Shown here: positions 8,332 to 19,939 of the stretch, in pieces
Layout of the letters: each line of letters begins with the position of its first letter
How positions within the stretch are numbered: the stretch's first letter is position 1
From: Parvularia atlantis
Taxonomy: Eukaryota > Opisthokonta > Rotosphaerida
DNA: 19,939 nucleotides
Reading direction: 5' to 3'
Assembly: GCA_943704415.1 (NCBI GenBank)
Contig: CALSCO010000601.1
Span: 1 to 19,939, forward strand
Notes under the pieces: model-generated
What the model was told of the DNA's origin: nothing
What the model saw: only the letters and a program-made list of their open reading frames with translations
Database searches by the model: none
Translations under genes and position numbers: made by a program

Positions 8332-11078
8332 TCACTCGGCGGCGAGGTAGTTCTCGGGCACGAGCCCCACGCGCCCCCTGAGCCGGCCCATCACCCAGCC
8401 GTCGTCGACAGCGAAGCCCGAGCCGTCCAGCACCTCGATCACGTCGCCCTTGCTGAAGCTCAGCTCGTCCTCCACGGTCGCCTCGCAGCCGTAGACAGCG
8501 CGCGCCATGCGCACGGCTGCCGGCTCGCTCTGCGGCGCGCTCTCGGCCACGGCGACGGGCGGCGGCGGCAGCGGCCGCGGCGTCCAGTCCTTGAGCACGA
8601 CGGGCGGGTGCTCGGCGGGCTTGTCGACGCTCGCGGAGACCTGCAGCGCGACGTCCTCGGACAGGGCCTCGGATGCGGTGCGCGAGCTCGGCTTGGACGC
8701 GGGCGCGCTCTGCGGCCGAGCGTCAGCATCGCGGCGCTGCGTGGCCGGGGACGCGGCGCGCACGTCGATCTCCTGCACGTAGCGCAGCGGGAAGAAGCCC
8801 ACGCGCCGGTCCGACTCACGCACGCCCCTGCCACGCGCCTTGTCTTAGTGCACTCTACCCGCACAGCTGCCCACGCGCGACGCACTTCCACCAGCCGCTG
8901 TTGTCCTTCTCCTGGATCGAGATGATGTCGCCGACGGTCAGCGGCAGCGCGTCCTTGTCGTACGCGTTCGGGAGGTACTCGATCGTCACGACTGCTCGCC
9001 CGATCTGACAGCCCTGCAGTCACGCGCCTGCGCACGGCATCGCTCGCACGACCGCACCTCCGTCGCTCTGTAGTCGTCGGTCTCTGCCGGGCAAGCGCGC
9101 AAAGGGTCAGCGGTCTGCAGCGGCGTGACGCGGTGGAACGCACCCAGCTCCGTCTGCTGCTGCTCCTTGCGGTCGCCTGGCAAGCGGCGCCCGTCAGCAA
9201 CGACGCCACGCGCTCACGGTCGAGTGTGGGCGCACCCTCGATCGGCAACTCGCAGCGCGACGCGAGCGCGAGCATGCTCAGCCACGTCTTCATCTCGCGC
9301 TCGCTGTCGGCCGCAAACACGAGCGGCCGCACGTTCGCTGTGCGGTGTGTGAGCCGCCCCGTCGCCCGGCACGCGCGCACACGCACTCAGCCCCGGGTGG
9401 AACGCCTTGAACGCGTGCGGCCGGCCGACGTCGTACACGGGCACGATCGAGAAGCTGCGCAGCGATCAGAGCACACTGCAGCGAGGCACAACGGGGCGCG
9501 CACCTCGGCATCGGCTGCCGCCCGGCCCACGAGTCCGCGTCCTGTCACTCACACGGCGTGAGCGCAGCGCCAACGGGCAGCAAAGCAAGCGCACCTTGTA
9601 CTTGTAGTACGACAGGCAAAAGTCCGACGTGAGCACGATCCAGCGGCGCTTCCACGCCTTGAGGATGTCGCCCTGGCGCGGTGTCAGCGGGGCCCTGGCA
9701 CTGCGGCCCGCCGCCTCATGCACCTGCTTGTCCAGCCAGCCCGAGTGCACAACGGTGATGTTGAGCAGGACGCGGTTGATCGCGGGCTTGCCGGGCGCGA
9801 ATAGCGACGCCTTCTTGACAGGCTTGCGCGGCGACCACGAGCGCGCGCGCTGCATCATCGACAGCTGCGCGGCGGGGGCGTAAGGTCGTGCGCGCCTGAC
9901 CGGCAGCGCGTGCCTTGGCCGACGGTGCCTCACCGCTGCTGGGGCTAACAGGCTGCTCGGCCACCTACCAGTGCAAAGGGGTCGGGTTGGTGCGCGCGTG
10001 CGCAGCGCAAGGAGGGCAGGCGCAGACGCACGTCGACGCAGACGCGCGGGATGAAGCCCTCGAGGCGTTTGTTGCGGTCCGGCCCGTCCATCAGGCGCAC
10101 GCGGACCATGTCGGTCCCTTGTGCGCGGTCAGCGATGCGCAGAGGCACGCGCGCGTGTTGAGCACACCGTCCACCGCCTGCTCGTCCTCCTCGTCGATCA
10201 CGCCCACGAGCATGCCAAAGGTCACCGACAGCTCCTCCTCACGCTGCGCCGTGTACGACGCCGAGACGGTCATGATGACCGGGTCGCGCTGTCGTGCGTG
10301 CGTGCGTGGCGCGTGCGTGAGTGCTGGCAAGCGAAGCGGCTGAACTCACCTTGCGCTTGGCCACAGCCTCGTCGAGCGTCGCGAGCCAGGCCGCGCGCAC
10401 GTCGTCGCTGTCGGCGCAGAACAGGAAGCGGCGATTCTTGGCCGTGTCGACGAAGAAGCACGCGCGGTACTTGCCGTCGCTCGCCTCGGCCACGCCCACG
10501 CCCGTCACATCCTCGATGTAGATGATGCCCGCGAGCTCGTTCTCGTCACGAAAGTACCGGATCGCGTTGTTCTCCAGCACAACGAAGCGCCGCCGCCAGC
10601 CCATCATCTGGTTGCTGCCGCCGCGCTTCCACAGGTATCCGCTCATCTGCGGCGCGGCGGCCGGGGTCTTGGCAGGCACGGCCTGTCCCTGTTATTTTTT
10701 TTTTTTTTTTGCGGCCCGCTGTCGGTGCGGCGCCGCCGCAGAGCGCGCGCGCCAACCGCACCTTGGCCGCATCGGCGCGCAGCCGGTCGACCTGCGCGAG
10801 CACGGCCGCGCGCAGGTCGGCGTCGGTCACGTCCAGCTCGACCAGGGCGTCGTCGCTGAGCTGCCACAGGACCTCGCCCGTGACCGTGTTGACTGCTGCC
10901 TGTCAGCGGCACGCGCACAACGAGTCGCACGCACTCTCGAACGGCGGCACGGCATCCTGCAGCCCGCAGCGCGCGAGCCACTCGAGCACGTCGTGCGCGG
11001 ACCACTCTGGCGCGTCCCGTTTGCCGGGCGTGAGACCGTGCGTGTCAGGCGCGTTTCGAGCGCACTGGTCGGGTGCAT
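8332..11078 (-). CDS. multidomain scaffold: SAM-PH-SH3-PH-SH3-SH3
   Basis: Fifteen exons: 11066-11078, 10935-11006, 10762-10892, 10350-10682, 10168-10288, 10032-10117, 9914-9964, 9724-9864, 9595-9672, 9504-9541, 9387-9454, 9218-9337, 9058-9176, 8886-9004, 8332-8827; 661 aa. Domains: SAM (about 5-70; WSAHDVLEWL, TGEVLWQLSDD), PH1 (85-180; GYLWKRGG, GWRRRFVVL), SH3-1 (187-250; SASYTAQREEEL, GFIPRV), PH2 (307-404; GWLDKQGDILKAWKRRWIVL, MKTWLSML), SH3-2 (about 460-515; IEYLPNAYDKDALPL, WWKG, VGFFPLRYV) and a C-terminal SH3-3 (602-661; ARAVYGCEATVEDELSF, VPENYL). There is no catalytic domain, so it is probably a membrane-lipid and proline-rich ligand adaptor, loosely like yeast Boi proteins (SH3-SAM-PH). 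Intron 9865-9913 appears to use a GC donor (AAG|GCACGC). Intron 10683-10761 holds A16 beside its branch site. An alternative start at 11224 is possible. Confidence 0.85.
10695..10710. repeat. T16 homopolymer inside an intron
   Basis: Sixteen T on the + strand (A16 on the transcribed strand) run directly into TAACAGGGACAG, the likely branch site and acceptor of the intron at 10683-10761 of the SAM-PH-SH3 gene. Confidence 0.97.
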
Positions 11079-11337
11079 GGCCGGCGGCTGCACTCGGGCG
11101 CGGTCCTCCCTGCCGTCGTCGCGCAGGTCAGCAGCGCGGCGCAGGCACAAGCACAACAGCGCGCAAGCAGACGCTGCGAATGCGCGAGTGCGGCGCGAAA
11201 GCGCAACAACAGGGTGTCGGCCATCGTGGAAACGGCGTGGGCCGCCAGGCAGAAGGTCATGTGAGTACAACGCTAACTGAGCTCGCTTATCGCGGACGTC
11301 TTGCGCGGCGCTCTCCGGCCCTTCTCGCGCGCGGCGC

Positions 11338-11372
11338 TCACAGCGGCGTGAGGACGCTGATGTGCACGCACA

Positions 11373-11403
<31 letters not shown>

Positions 11404-11774
11404 AGTGTGCATCGGCGGGGCGACGGGGCGATGCGCGTGCGGCACGGGCGATGTCAGGCATTCATGCGCACGATACGCACCGCCCGCGCCCCCACACGCA
11501 CGAGAGGAACGGCGGCTGCGGGTCGCTCGTCGTGATGCCTGCGCGGGCGCGTGCCACGGTGAGCGCGACGGCGTGAGTCAGCCATCGACACCACCGCGGC
11601 AACCCGACCTCCGCCCGTGCCACCTCGCCCCGCAGCGCGCGCACCGAGGTAGATGATGAACGGCACCAGCCCGTACTGCAGCACAGTCTGGGCCGCGCCG
11701 GTGACGGTCCGCGCCAGCGTCACCCACTCGTTCTCGCCCGCGGCAGCGTTCGCGGCGTCGGGACCCTTGGCCAT
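11338..11774 (-). CDS. TOM7: TOM complex small subunit Tom7
   Basis: Tail-anchored outer-membrane protein of the mitochondrial import (TOM) complex; it modulates assembly of Tom40 with Tom20 and Tom22. Three exons: 11645-11774, 11502-11538, 11338-11356; 61 aa, typical size. The transmembrane part contains YGLVPFIIYLG (fungal Tom7: YGFIPFVIYLG). It is followed by TSDPQPPFLSVLTPL, which matches the conserved fungal end PQP-LLSPLA. The last exon is only 19 nt (C, GTC CTC ACG CCG CTG, stop) and is found only by using the far acceptor CATCAG. Introns are 106 and 145 nt, the longest in the window; the second holds a TGCG repeat. The gene is divergent from PIK1 with 163 bp between starts. Confidence 0.9.
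11373..11403. repeat. (TGCG)n microsatellite in the TOM7 intron
   Basis: About 7.75 perfect TGCG units inside the second TOM7 intron, near the acceptor side on the transcribed strand. Length variation here would change the branch-to-acceptor distance. Confidence 0.95.
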
Positions 11775-11937
11775 CTCCTGCTGTGCTGCGGCGGTGCTGC
11801 GGCGGTGCGGTGCGGCTGTGTAGTGCGCCTGCACTTCAGTTGCGGCCGCGGTGCGGCCGTGCGCGTCATGAGGAGAGCAGTGTGCAAGCAAGCACACTGA
11901 GCCAACTGAGCCCACGAGGCTCTACATTCGAATCGTC
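11775..11937. promoter_or_regulatory. divergent intergenic region TOM7 / PIK1
   Basis: 163 bp between two divergent start codons, so it is presumably a shared promoter region. It contains CGGCGGTGCTG repeats near 11788-11802 and an AT-richer stretch just before the PIK1 ATG. No classical TATA box is seen. Confidence 0.5.
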
Positions 11938-15723
<3,786 letters not shown>

Positions 15724-15742
15724 CACGTAGAGGTATCATTGA
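15724..15742. terminator. 19-bp convergent gap between PIK1 and Nudix stops
   Basis: The two stop codons face each other across 19 bp (CACGTAGAGGTATCATTGA), so 3' UTRs and polyadenylation sites must overlap the opposite gene. No AATAAA is present. Confidence 0.4.
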
Positions 15743-16594
15743 TCACGCAGGCCGCAGCGCCTCGGCCAGCGCCAGCCCCTGTGCAAACAGAAACACGCGC
15801 GAGTCGATCGCGAGGCCGAGGTCGCGCTGCAGCGCATCCAGCCGCGCCGCGAGCCCTGCCAGCGGGAGCAGCACGGGCTGGACGAGCTCGTGCGCCTCGG
15901 GTGCGGGCGTGCTGGCGGCGTTGGCCGGGTCGTCGAGGTCGACGCGCATCGTCACGAGACGCCCGCAGTCGTTGGTCATGGCCGGGTGGTAGCAGAACGC
16001 GGCCTGGCCAGCGCCGCCCGCGCCGCTCACGACCGCGCCGATGAGGCCCGTCTCCTCGCGCAGCTCGCGCACGGCCGTCGCCTCCACCGCCTCGGCGCCG
16101 TCGACGAGGCCTGCGGGGAACTCGAGCACGGGCTGCTGCACGGGCGGGCGGAAGTTGACTGCGATCGTGCGCATCCATGAGATGGCGTCCGTCCGCGACT
16201 CCCAACAGCGCACCGACGAGGACGATGTGCGTCTTGCGCCCGGCGCCGGAGGCCAGCGCGAGGATGTCGACGCCGTCGACCGTGCCCGCGCCCGGCGCGC
16301 GCGTCGTGCGCTCGATCGTCTCCCACGGCGGCAGCGCCTCGCCGTCGCGCGTGAAGACGACGCGCGAGAAGCGCAGCCAACGGCCTGTCACATCGCTTCC
16401 GCCCCATATATCAGCGCACGACACGCACGCACTCGCATGCGTGCGCACGCACACGGTCGTGCTCGCGAGCCGCACCGACGCCTCGAACCCGCGCACGACG
16501 TCGGCGCACCTGCGAGTCGGCGTGAGAGACGCGCGTGTGCCGAGAACTGCGCAGCGCACCTCGTGTCACTGAACAGTTCGGTGACAGAGGCCAT
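15743..16594 (-). CDS. Nudix hydrolase, ADP-ribose/ADP-sugar pyrophosphatase (Ysa1/NUDT5-like)
   Basis: Probably cleaves ADP-ribose and related nucleoside diphosphate sugars to AMP plus sugar phosphate in the cytosol. Four exons: 16560-16594, 16433-16509, 16214-16384, 15743-16158; 232 aa, as for Ysa1 and NUDT5. Before the Nudix box are RWLRFSRVVF, ERTTRAP, TVDGVDIL and NFRPPVQQPVLEFPAG, as in ADP-sugar pyrophosphatases (KWVKLEK, RTTR, QFRPP, IEFPAG). The complete Nudix box GX5EX7REUXEEXGU lies at 111-133, with RELREETGL. The 16433 donor (GCGA|GTGCGT) was chosen because it alone matches the phase of the next exon; the exon 2 boundary is the weakest part of the model. The start ATGGCC (16592-16594) overlaps the GMC gene's ATG on the other strand. 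Confidence 0.91.
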
Positions 16595-19421
16595 GATGGC
16601 AAAGGCGCGCGCTGAACGCCTGCGATCGCATCTTGCACCGGAGCCGGCGGCCGGTACCGTGCGCCGCGTCGCGAGGGCGGCGTCGGCTTGAGCGCGCGCG
16701 CGTGCACTCCAGGCTGGTTCACGGACGCGTCCGCGAGCGTGCCGATCGCCGACGAGTATGACTACATCGTCGTGGGCGCGGGCAGCGCCGGCGCGGTGCT
16801 CGCCGCACGCCTGAGCGAGGACCCGGCCGTCACGGTGCTGCTCGTCGAGGCCGGCATCGAGCACAACCAGGGCGTGCGTGCCGCGGGGGCTGCGCGCGGA
16901 CACGTGTCGCGGTGGTCTGACGCTGCGTGCGCGCCAGCCCGTCAACACGCCCGGCGCGTACTTGACGCTGCACGTGCGTGCTGTTGTGGTCGTCCGCGCG
17001 GGGTACTGGACACGCGCCCCGCCGCTGGCAGAACACGGAGATCGACTGGCAGTTCAAGACGACGCCGCAAGTGCACATGAACCGGCGCGTCTCGCCTTGG
17101 CCGCGCGGCAAGCTGCTCGGCGGTGTGCGCTGCCCCGCTCCTGTCGTCGATGGCTCACGCCGACTGGACGCGGCGCAGGATGCTCGTCGATCAACGCGAT
17201 GATGTGGGTGCGCGGCCACCGCGACGACTACGACCGCTGGGCGCGCGCCGGGTGCACCGGCTGGGGCTACGACGAGATCCTGCCGCTTTTCAAGAAGATG
17301 GAGGACTGCCGCGTGCCCAATACGGACCCGGCCTACCGCGGCAAGGGTGCACCGCGCGCTGCCGTGCACGCACCCCGCCGCTCATGCATGCGCGTGCGAT
17401 GTAGGCGGGCCGATGGTCATTACGCCCGCGGCCAACGGCGCGCACAACCCGCACGCCGACTGGTTCGTGGCCTCGGCCGCGGCGGCCGGCATCCCGCGCA
17501 CGGACGACTACAACGGCAAGCTGATGAACGGCACGTCGCTGACGCAGGTGCGCCGCCGCTCACTACGCTGTGATGCAGGCCGCTGATGCACGTCGCGCCT
17601 GCAGACCAACGTCAGCGCCGGCAACCGAGTCTCGACGGCGCACGCGTACCTCGACCCGGTCCGCAACCAGCGCAAGAACCTCACCATCGCCACGCGCGTG
17701 CACGTCATGCGCGTGCTCATCCAGGGTGACACGGCCGTCGGCATCGAGGTGCGTGCACGCGCACTCTCACCTGCGCCTGACTGGCTCACGGCGCGCAGTT
17801 CAAGCGCGGCTCGCACGTCATCACCCAGCTGCGCAGCAAGCCCACGCTCGTCACGCGCGCGCGCCGCGAGGTGCATCTCCCGGGCGTGCGCGCAGAGTGT
17901 GCTGTGTGCCTGACGCGCAACAGGTCGTGCTGAGCGCCGGCGCCGTCTGCACACCGTGGCTGCTGCAGCTGTCCGGTGCGCAGGGCGGGCTGCGCTGAGC
18001 GCGCCGCTGGGCTCACGCGGGTGCCGTGGCAGGCATCGGCCCGCGCCAGTGGCTCGAGCCGCTCGGCATCCCCGTGGTGGCGGACCTGCCCGTGGGACAG
18101 AACCTGCTGGTGCGCGCGCTCGCAATGGCATCGTGTGCCACTGACGCTGGCTGCCTGCCCTGCGCAGGACCACCTGTTTTTGTTCCAGGTGCGCGTCGGG
18201 GTGGGTGCGAGGTGTGCATGCCTGCCAGCGCGCTGCGCACGCAGATGTTCGAGTCGAAGGACTCTCTGCCGATCTCGCTGGACGACCACATCTTCAACCA
18301 CCTGCGCCGCGTGGGCATGATCCTGCAGGTGCGCGCGCGGTGTTGCCGTGCTCGGCTGGGCGGTGCCCTGACCGCGCGCTCGGCGTGCCGCAGTACATCT
18401 TCACGAAGACGGGTGCGCTGACGTCGGTCTCGCTCGACGGCATGGCGTTTGTCAAGACGGGTCTGAGGCCGGACCTCGACGACGCGCCCGACCTGCAGTA
18501 CCACTTTGTGAGCGCGCGCGGCACGACGGCCAACCTCGGCAAGGACACGTTTAACTGGGAGACGGACTTCCAGCAGGGCGTGCGTGGCGTGGCGCGCAGC
18601 GGATGAGGACTGCGACTGACAACTTGCTCACAACAGAAAAACCAACCGTTCTTCTGCGTCTCGGTCCTGTCGACGCTGCTGCACCCGCGCGTGCGTGCGC
18701 CTGCTGCTGTGGCCCGCATGCACCCACGCGCGCGCGCACACAGTCGTCTGGCCACGTGCGTATCAAGAGCGCCGACCCGTTCGACTACCCCGAGATCAAC
18801 CCCAACTACCTCGAGGCCAAGTACGACCTGGACCTGTTTGTGTGCGTGCAGTGTGCGTGGTGGCAGGGGCGGGCACTCACCCCCGCGCGTCACGCGACGC
18901 AGCGAGGGCATGAAGCTCGCGCGCAAGATCGCCGCGCAGCCGCCCATGCGCGACAAGCTCAACGGCGAGGTCATCGACACATCGATCCCGTTCCCGCCCG
19001 AGTCGGACGAGTACATGCGCGAGTACACGCGGCGGTGTGTGCTGCGCGCGCTGCGGCCCGGTGCTGACCGTGGCGGCGCGCAGCATGGCCGTGACCGTGT
19101 ACCACCCCGTGCGTTACACACGCGGGGCATGCGGGTGTGCTGACGAGCCGGGCGCGCGCGCGCGCAGGTTGGCACCGCCAAGATGGGCGCCGTGAACGAC
19201 CCGACGACGGTCGTGGACGCGCGCGGCCGCGTCAAGGGCATCAAGCACCTGCGCGTGTTTGACGCGTCGATCATGCCGGACCTGCCGAGCGGCAACACGA
19301 ACGCGCCGTGCGTGACGGGTGCGCGCTCGGTGCGCGGCTGAACCCGCGCCGCAGGTCAATCCTCGTGGGCGAGAAGGGCGCGGCGCTGATCAAGGAGGAC
19401 TGGGCGCGGCGCCAGAAGTGA
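16593..19421 (+). CDS. GMC-family FAD oxidoreductase (choline dehydrogenase-like)
   Basis: Flavoenzyme that oxidises an alcohol; the substrate cannot be told from sequence. Nineteen exons: 16593-16653, 16713-16873, 16938-16973, 17032-17122, 17179-17346, 17405-17547, 17605-17748, 17799-17870, 17924-17975, 18033-18109, 18168-18188, 18245-18328, 18394-18579, 18637-18690, 18744-18841, 18903-19034, 19084-19108, 19168-19307, 19355-19421; 603 aa. Seen: [11 protein letters not shown] (37-47) for FAD binding, [31 protein letters not shown] (GMC signature 1, with Cys for the usual Ser), [16 protein letters not shown] (signature 2), VYHPVGTAKMG with catalytic His (534), SGNTNAP with the paired Asn, and IKEDW near the end. 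No signal peptide is evident, so it is probably intracellular. Exons of 21 and 25 nt are required. The second ATG (16596) would give 602 aa. Confidence 0.94.
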
Positions 19422-19478
19422 GCGAAGGAACTGAGGGCTAGCATTGACGGGGCAGAAGAAGGGCAGGATGGCGGGCGC

Positions 19479-19939
19479 TCATACAAGGTGGTTGGCCGGC
19501 ACAAACTCGACCCAGCTGCAGCGCCGCTCCTCGCCGTCGACCACGGGGGTGATGAGCACCTGCAGCGTCTGGTCGAGCTGCCGGGGCGCCCCACGCGCAC
19601 GCACAGTGAGCGACCCGCTTCACGCCGCTGTGCGCACACGTGGCGCACCTGGATTGCCGGCGGCGCCTCGGCCAGGAAGCGCAGCAAGCCCTGCGCGTCG
19701 CCGCCCTGCTGCTGCTGGAACACGAGCTGCACGGGCTTGTCGCCGCCCGCGACCGAGACGGACGCGGGCACGGCCGCGACGCCGGCCAGCACGGCCGTAT
19801 CGAAGAGCATCTCCAGCAGGACCTGGCCGTTGCCGCCGCGGCGCGCGCCGAGCAGGCCGTGCGCACCGTACGCGTGTGTGATGGCGTGGTTGCTGGACCA
19901 GCCGTGGCTGCGGACGGCGAGGGGGGGGGGGGGGGGGGG
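19479..19939 (-). CDS. C-terminal end of an unidentified protein (cut by contig end)
   Basis: I do not recognise this protein. Two coding pieces are supported. The frame is open from the contig end down to 19649, an intron spans 19578-19648 (GTGCGCC donor, GGCAG acceptor), and the last exon is 19479-19577 ending in TGA. About 120 residues are visible. They include HGWSSNHAITHA, GLLGARRGGNGQVLLEML, KPVQLVFQQQQGG, LLRFLAEAPPAIQ and, after the splice, TLQVLITPVVDGEE and WVEFVPANHLV. Alternating hydrophobic stretches suggest a beta-rich C-terminal domain. It converges on the GMC gene with 57 bp between stops. An intron near 19866 (ACG|GTGCGC) cannot be excluded. The upstream part is off the contig. 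Confidence 0.55.
19921..19939. repeat. terminal run of 19 G, probable sequencing or assembly artefact
   Basis: Nothing else in the window resembles this pure G run, and it sits exactly at the end. Two-colour sequencing chemistry writes G when signal is lost, so such runs are common at contig ends. It would translate as poly-Pro in the minus-strand frame and should not be trusted as coding. Confidence 0.85.

Noticed and set aside
11462-11644. Unspliced Tom7 reading past IIYLG
   Set aside because: Reading on gives Arg/Gly-rich text. Splicing 11539-11644 and 11357-11501 recovers the conserved TSDPQPPFL-SVLTPL end.
19921-19939. Telomere or G-quadruplex element
   Set aside because: A pure G run at the exact contig end has no telomere repeat unit and is better explained as a sequencing artefact.

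Overview
The window is eukaryotic, almost certainly fungal. It is very GC-rich and packed with short genes on both strands, and nearly every gene is cut by many tiny introns (mostly 41-80 nt). Introns usually begin GTGCG, carry a CTGAC-like branch site and end CAG. I rebuilt ten reading frames exon by exon, about 80 introns in all. The protein families fit a high-GC fungus with small introns, such as a basidiomycete yeast: a fungal-type G-alpha, a Pik1-type PI 4-kinase, a CK2-beta with an acidic tract, Tom7 and an SDH1. The taxon is inference. A run of 19 G at the right end and an open frame running off each end suggest that the window is a whole short contig.

Layout, left to right: a possible TnpB/Fanzor-like C-terminal part (+, 1-779, tentative); a heterotrimeric G-protein alpha subunit (-, 1142-2646); a PTRHD1-like protein (-, 3135-3700); the CK2 regulatory beta subunit (+, 3740-5450); succinate dehydrogenase flavoprotein SDH1 (-, 5594-8066); a SAM-PH-SH3-PH-SH3-SH3 scaffold (-, 8332-11078); TOM7 (-, 11338-11774); phosphatidylinositol 4-kinase PIK1 (+, 11938-15723); an ADP-sugar Nudix hydrolase (-, 15743-16594); a GMC oxidoreductase (+, 16593-19421); and the C-terminal end of an unrecognised protein (-, 19479-19939).

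The genes are housekeeping and signalling genes, not a pathway cluster. Two serve mitochondria (SDH1, TOM7). Three belong to membrane or lipid signalling (G-alpha, PIK1, the PH/SH3 scaffold). What stands out is compaction and splicing. The start codons of the Nudix and GMC genes overlap on opposite strands. PTRHD1 and CK2-beta start 39 bp apart. PIK1 and the Nudix gene end 19 bp apart. At least five introns need a GC rather than a GT donor to keep conserved protein motifs in frame. The left-end TnpB/Fanzor-like segment is the only hint of a mobile-element-derived gene.
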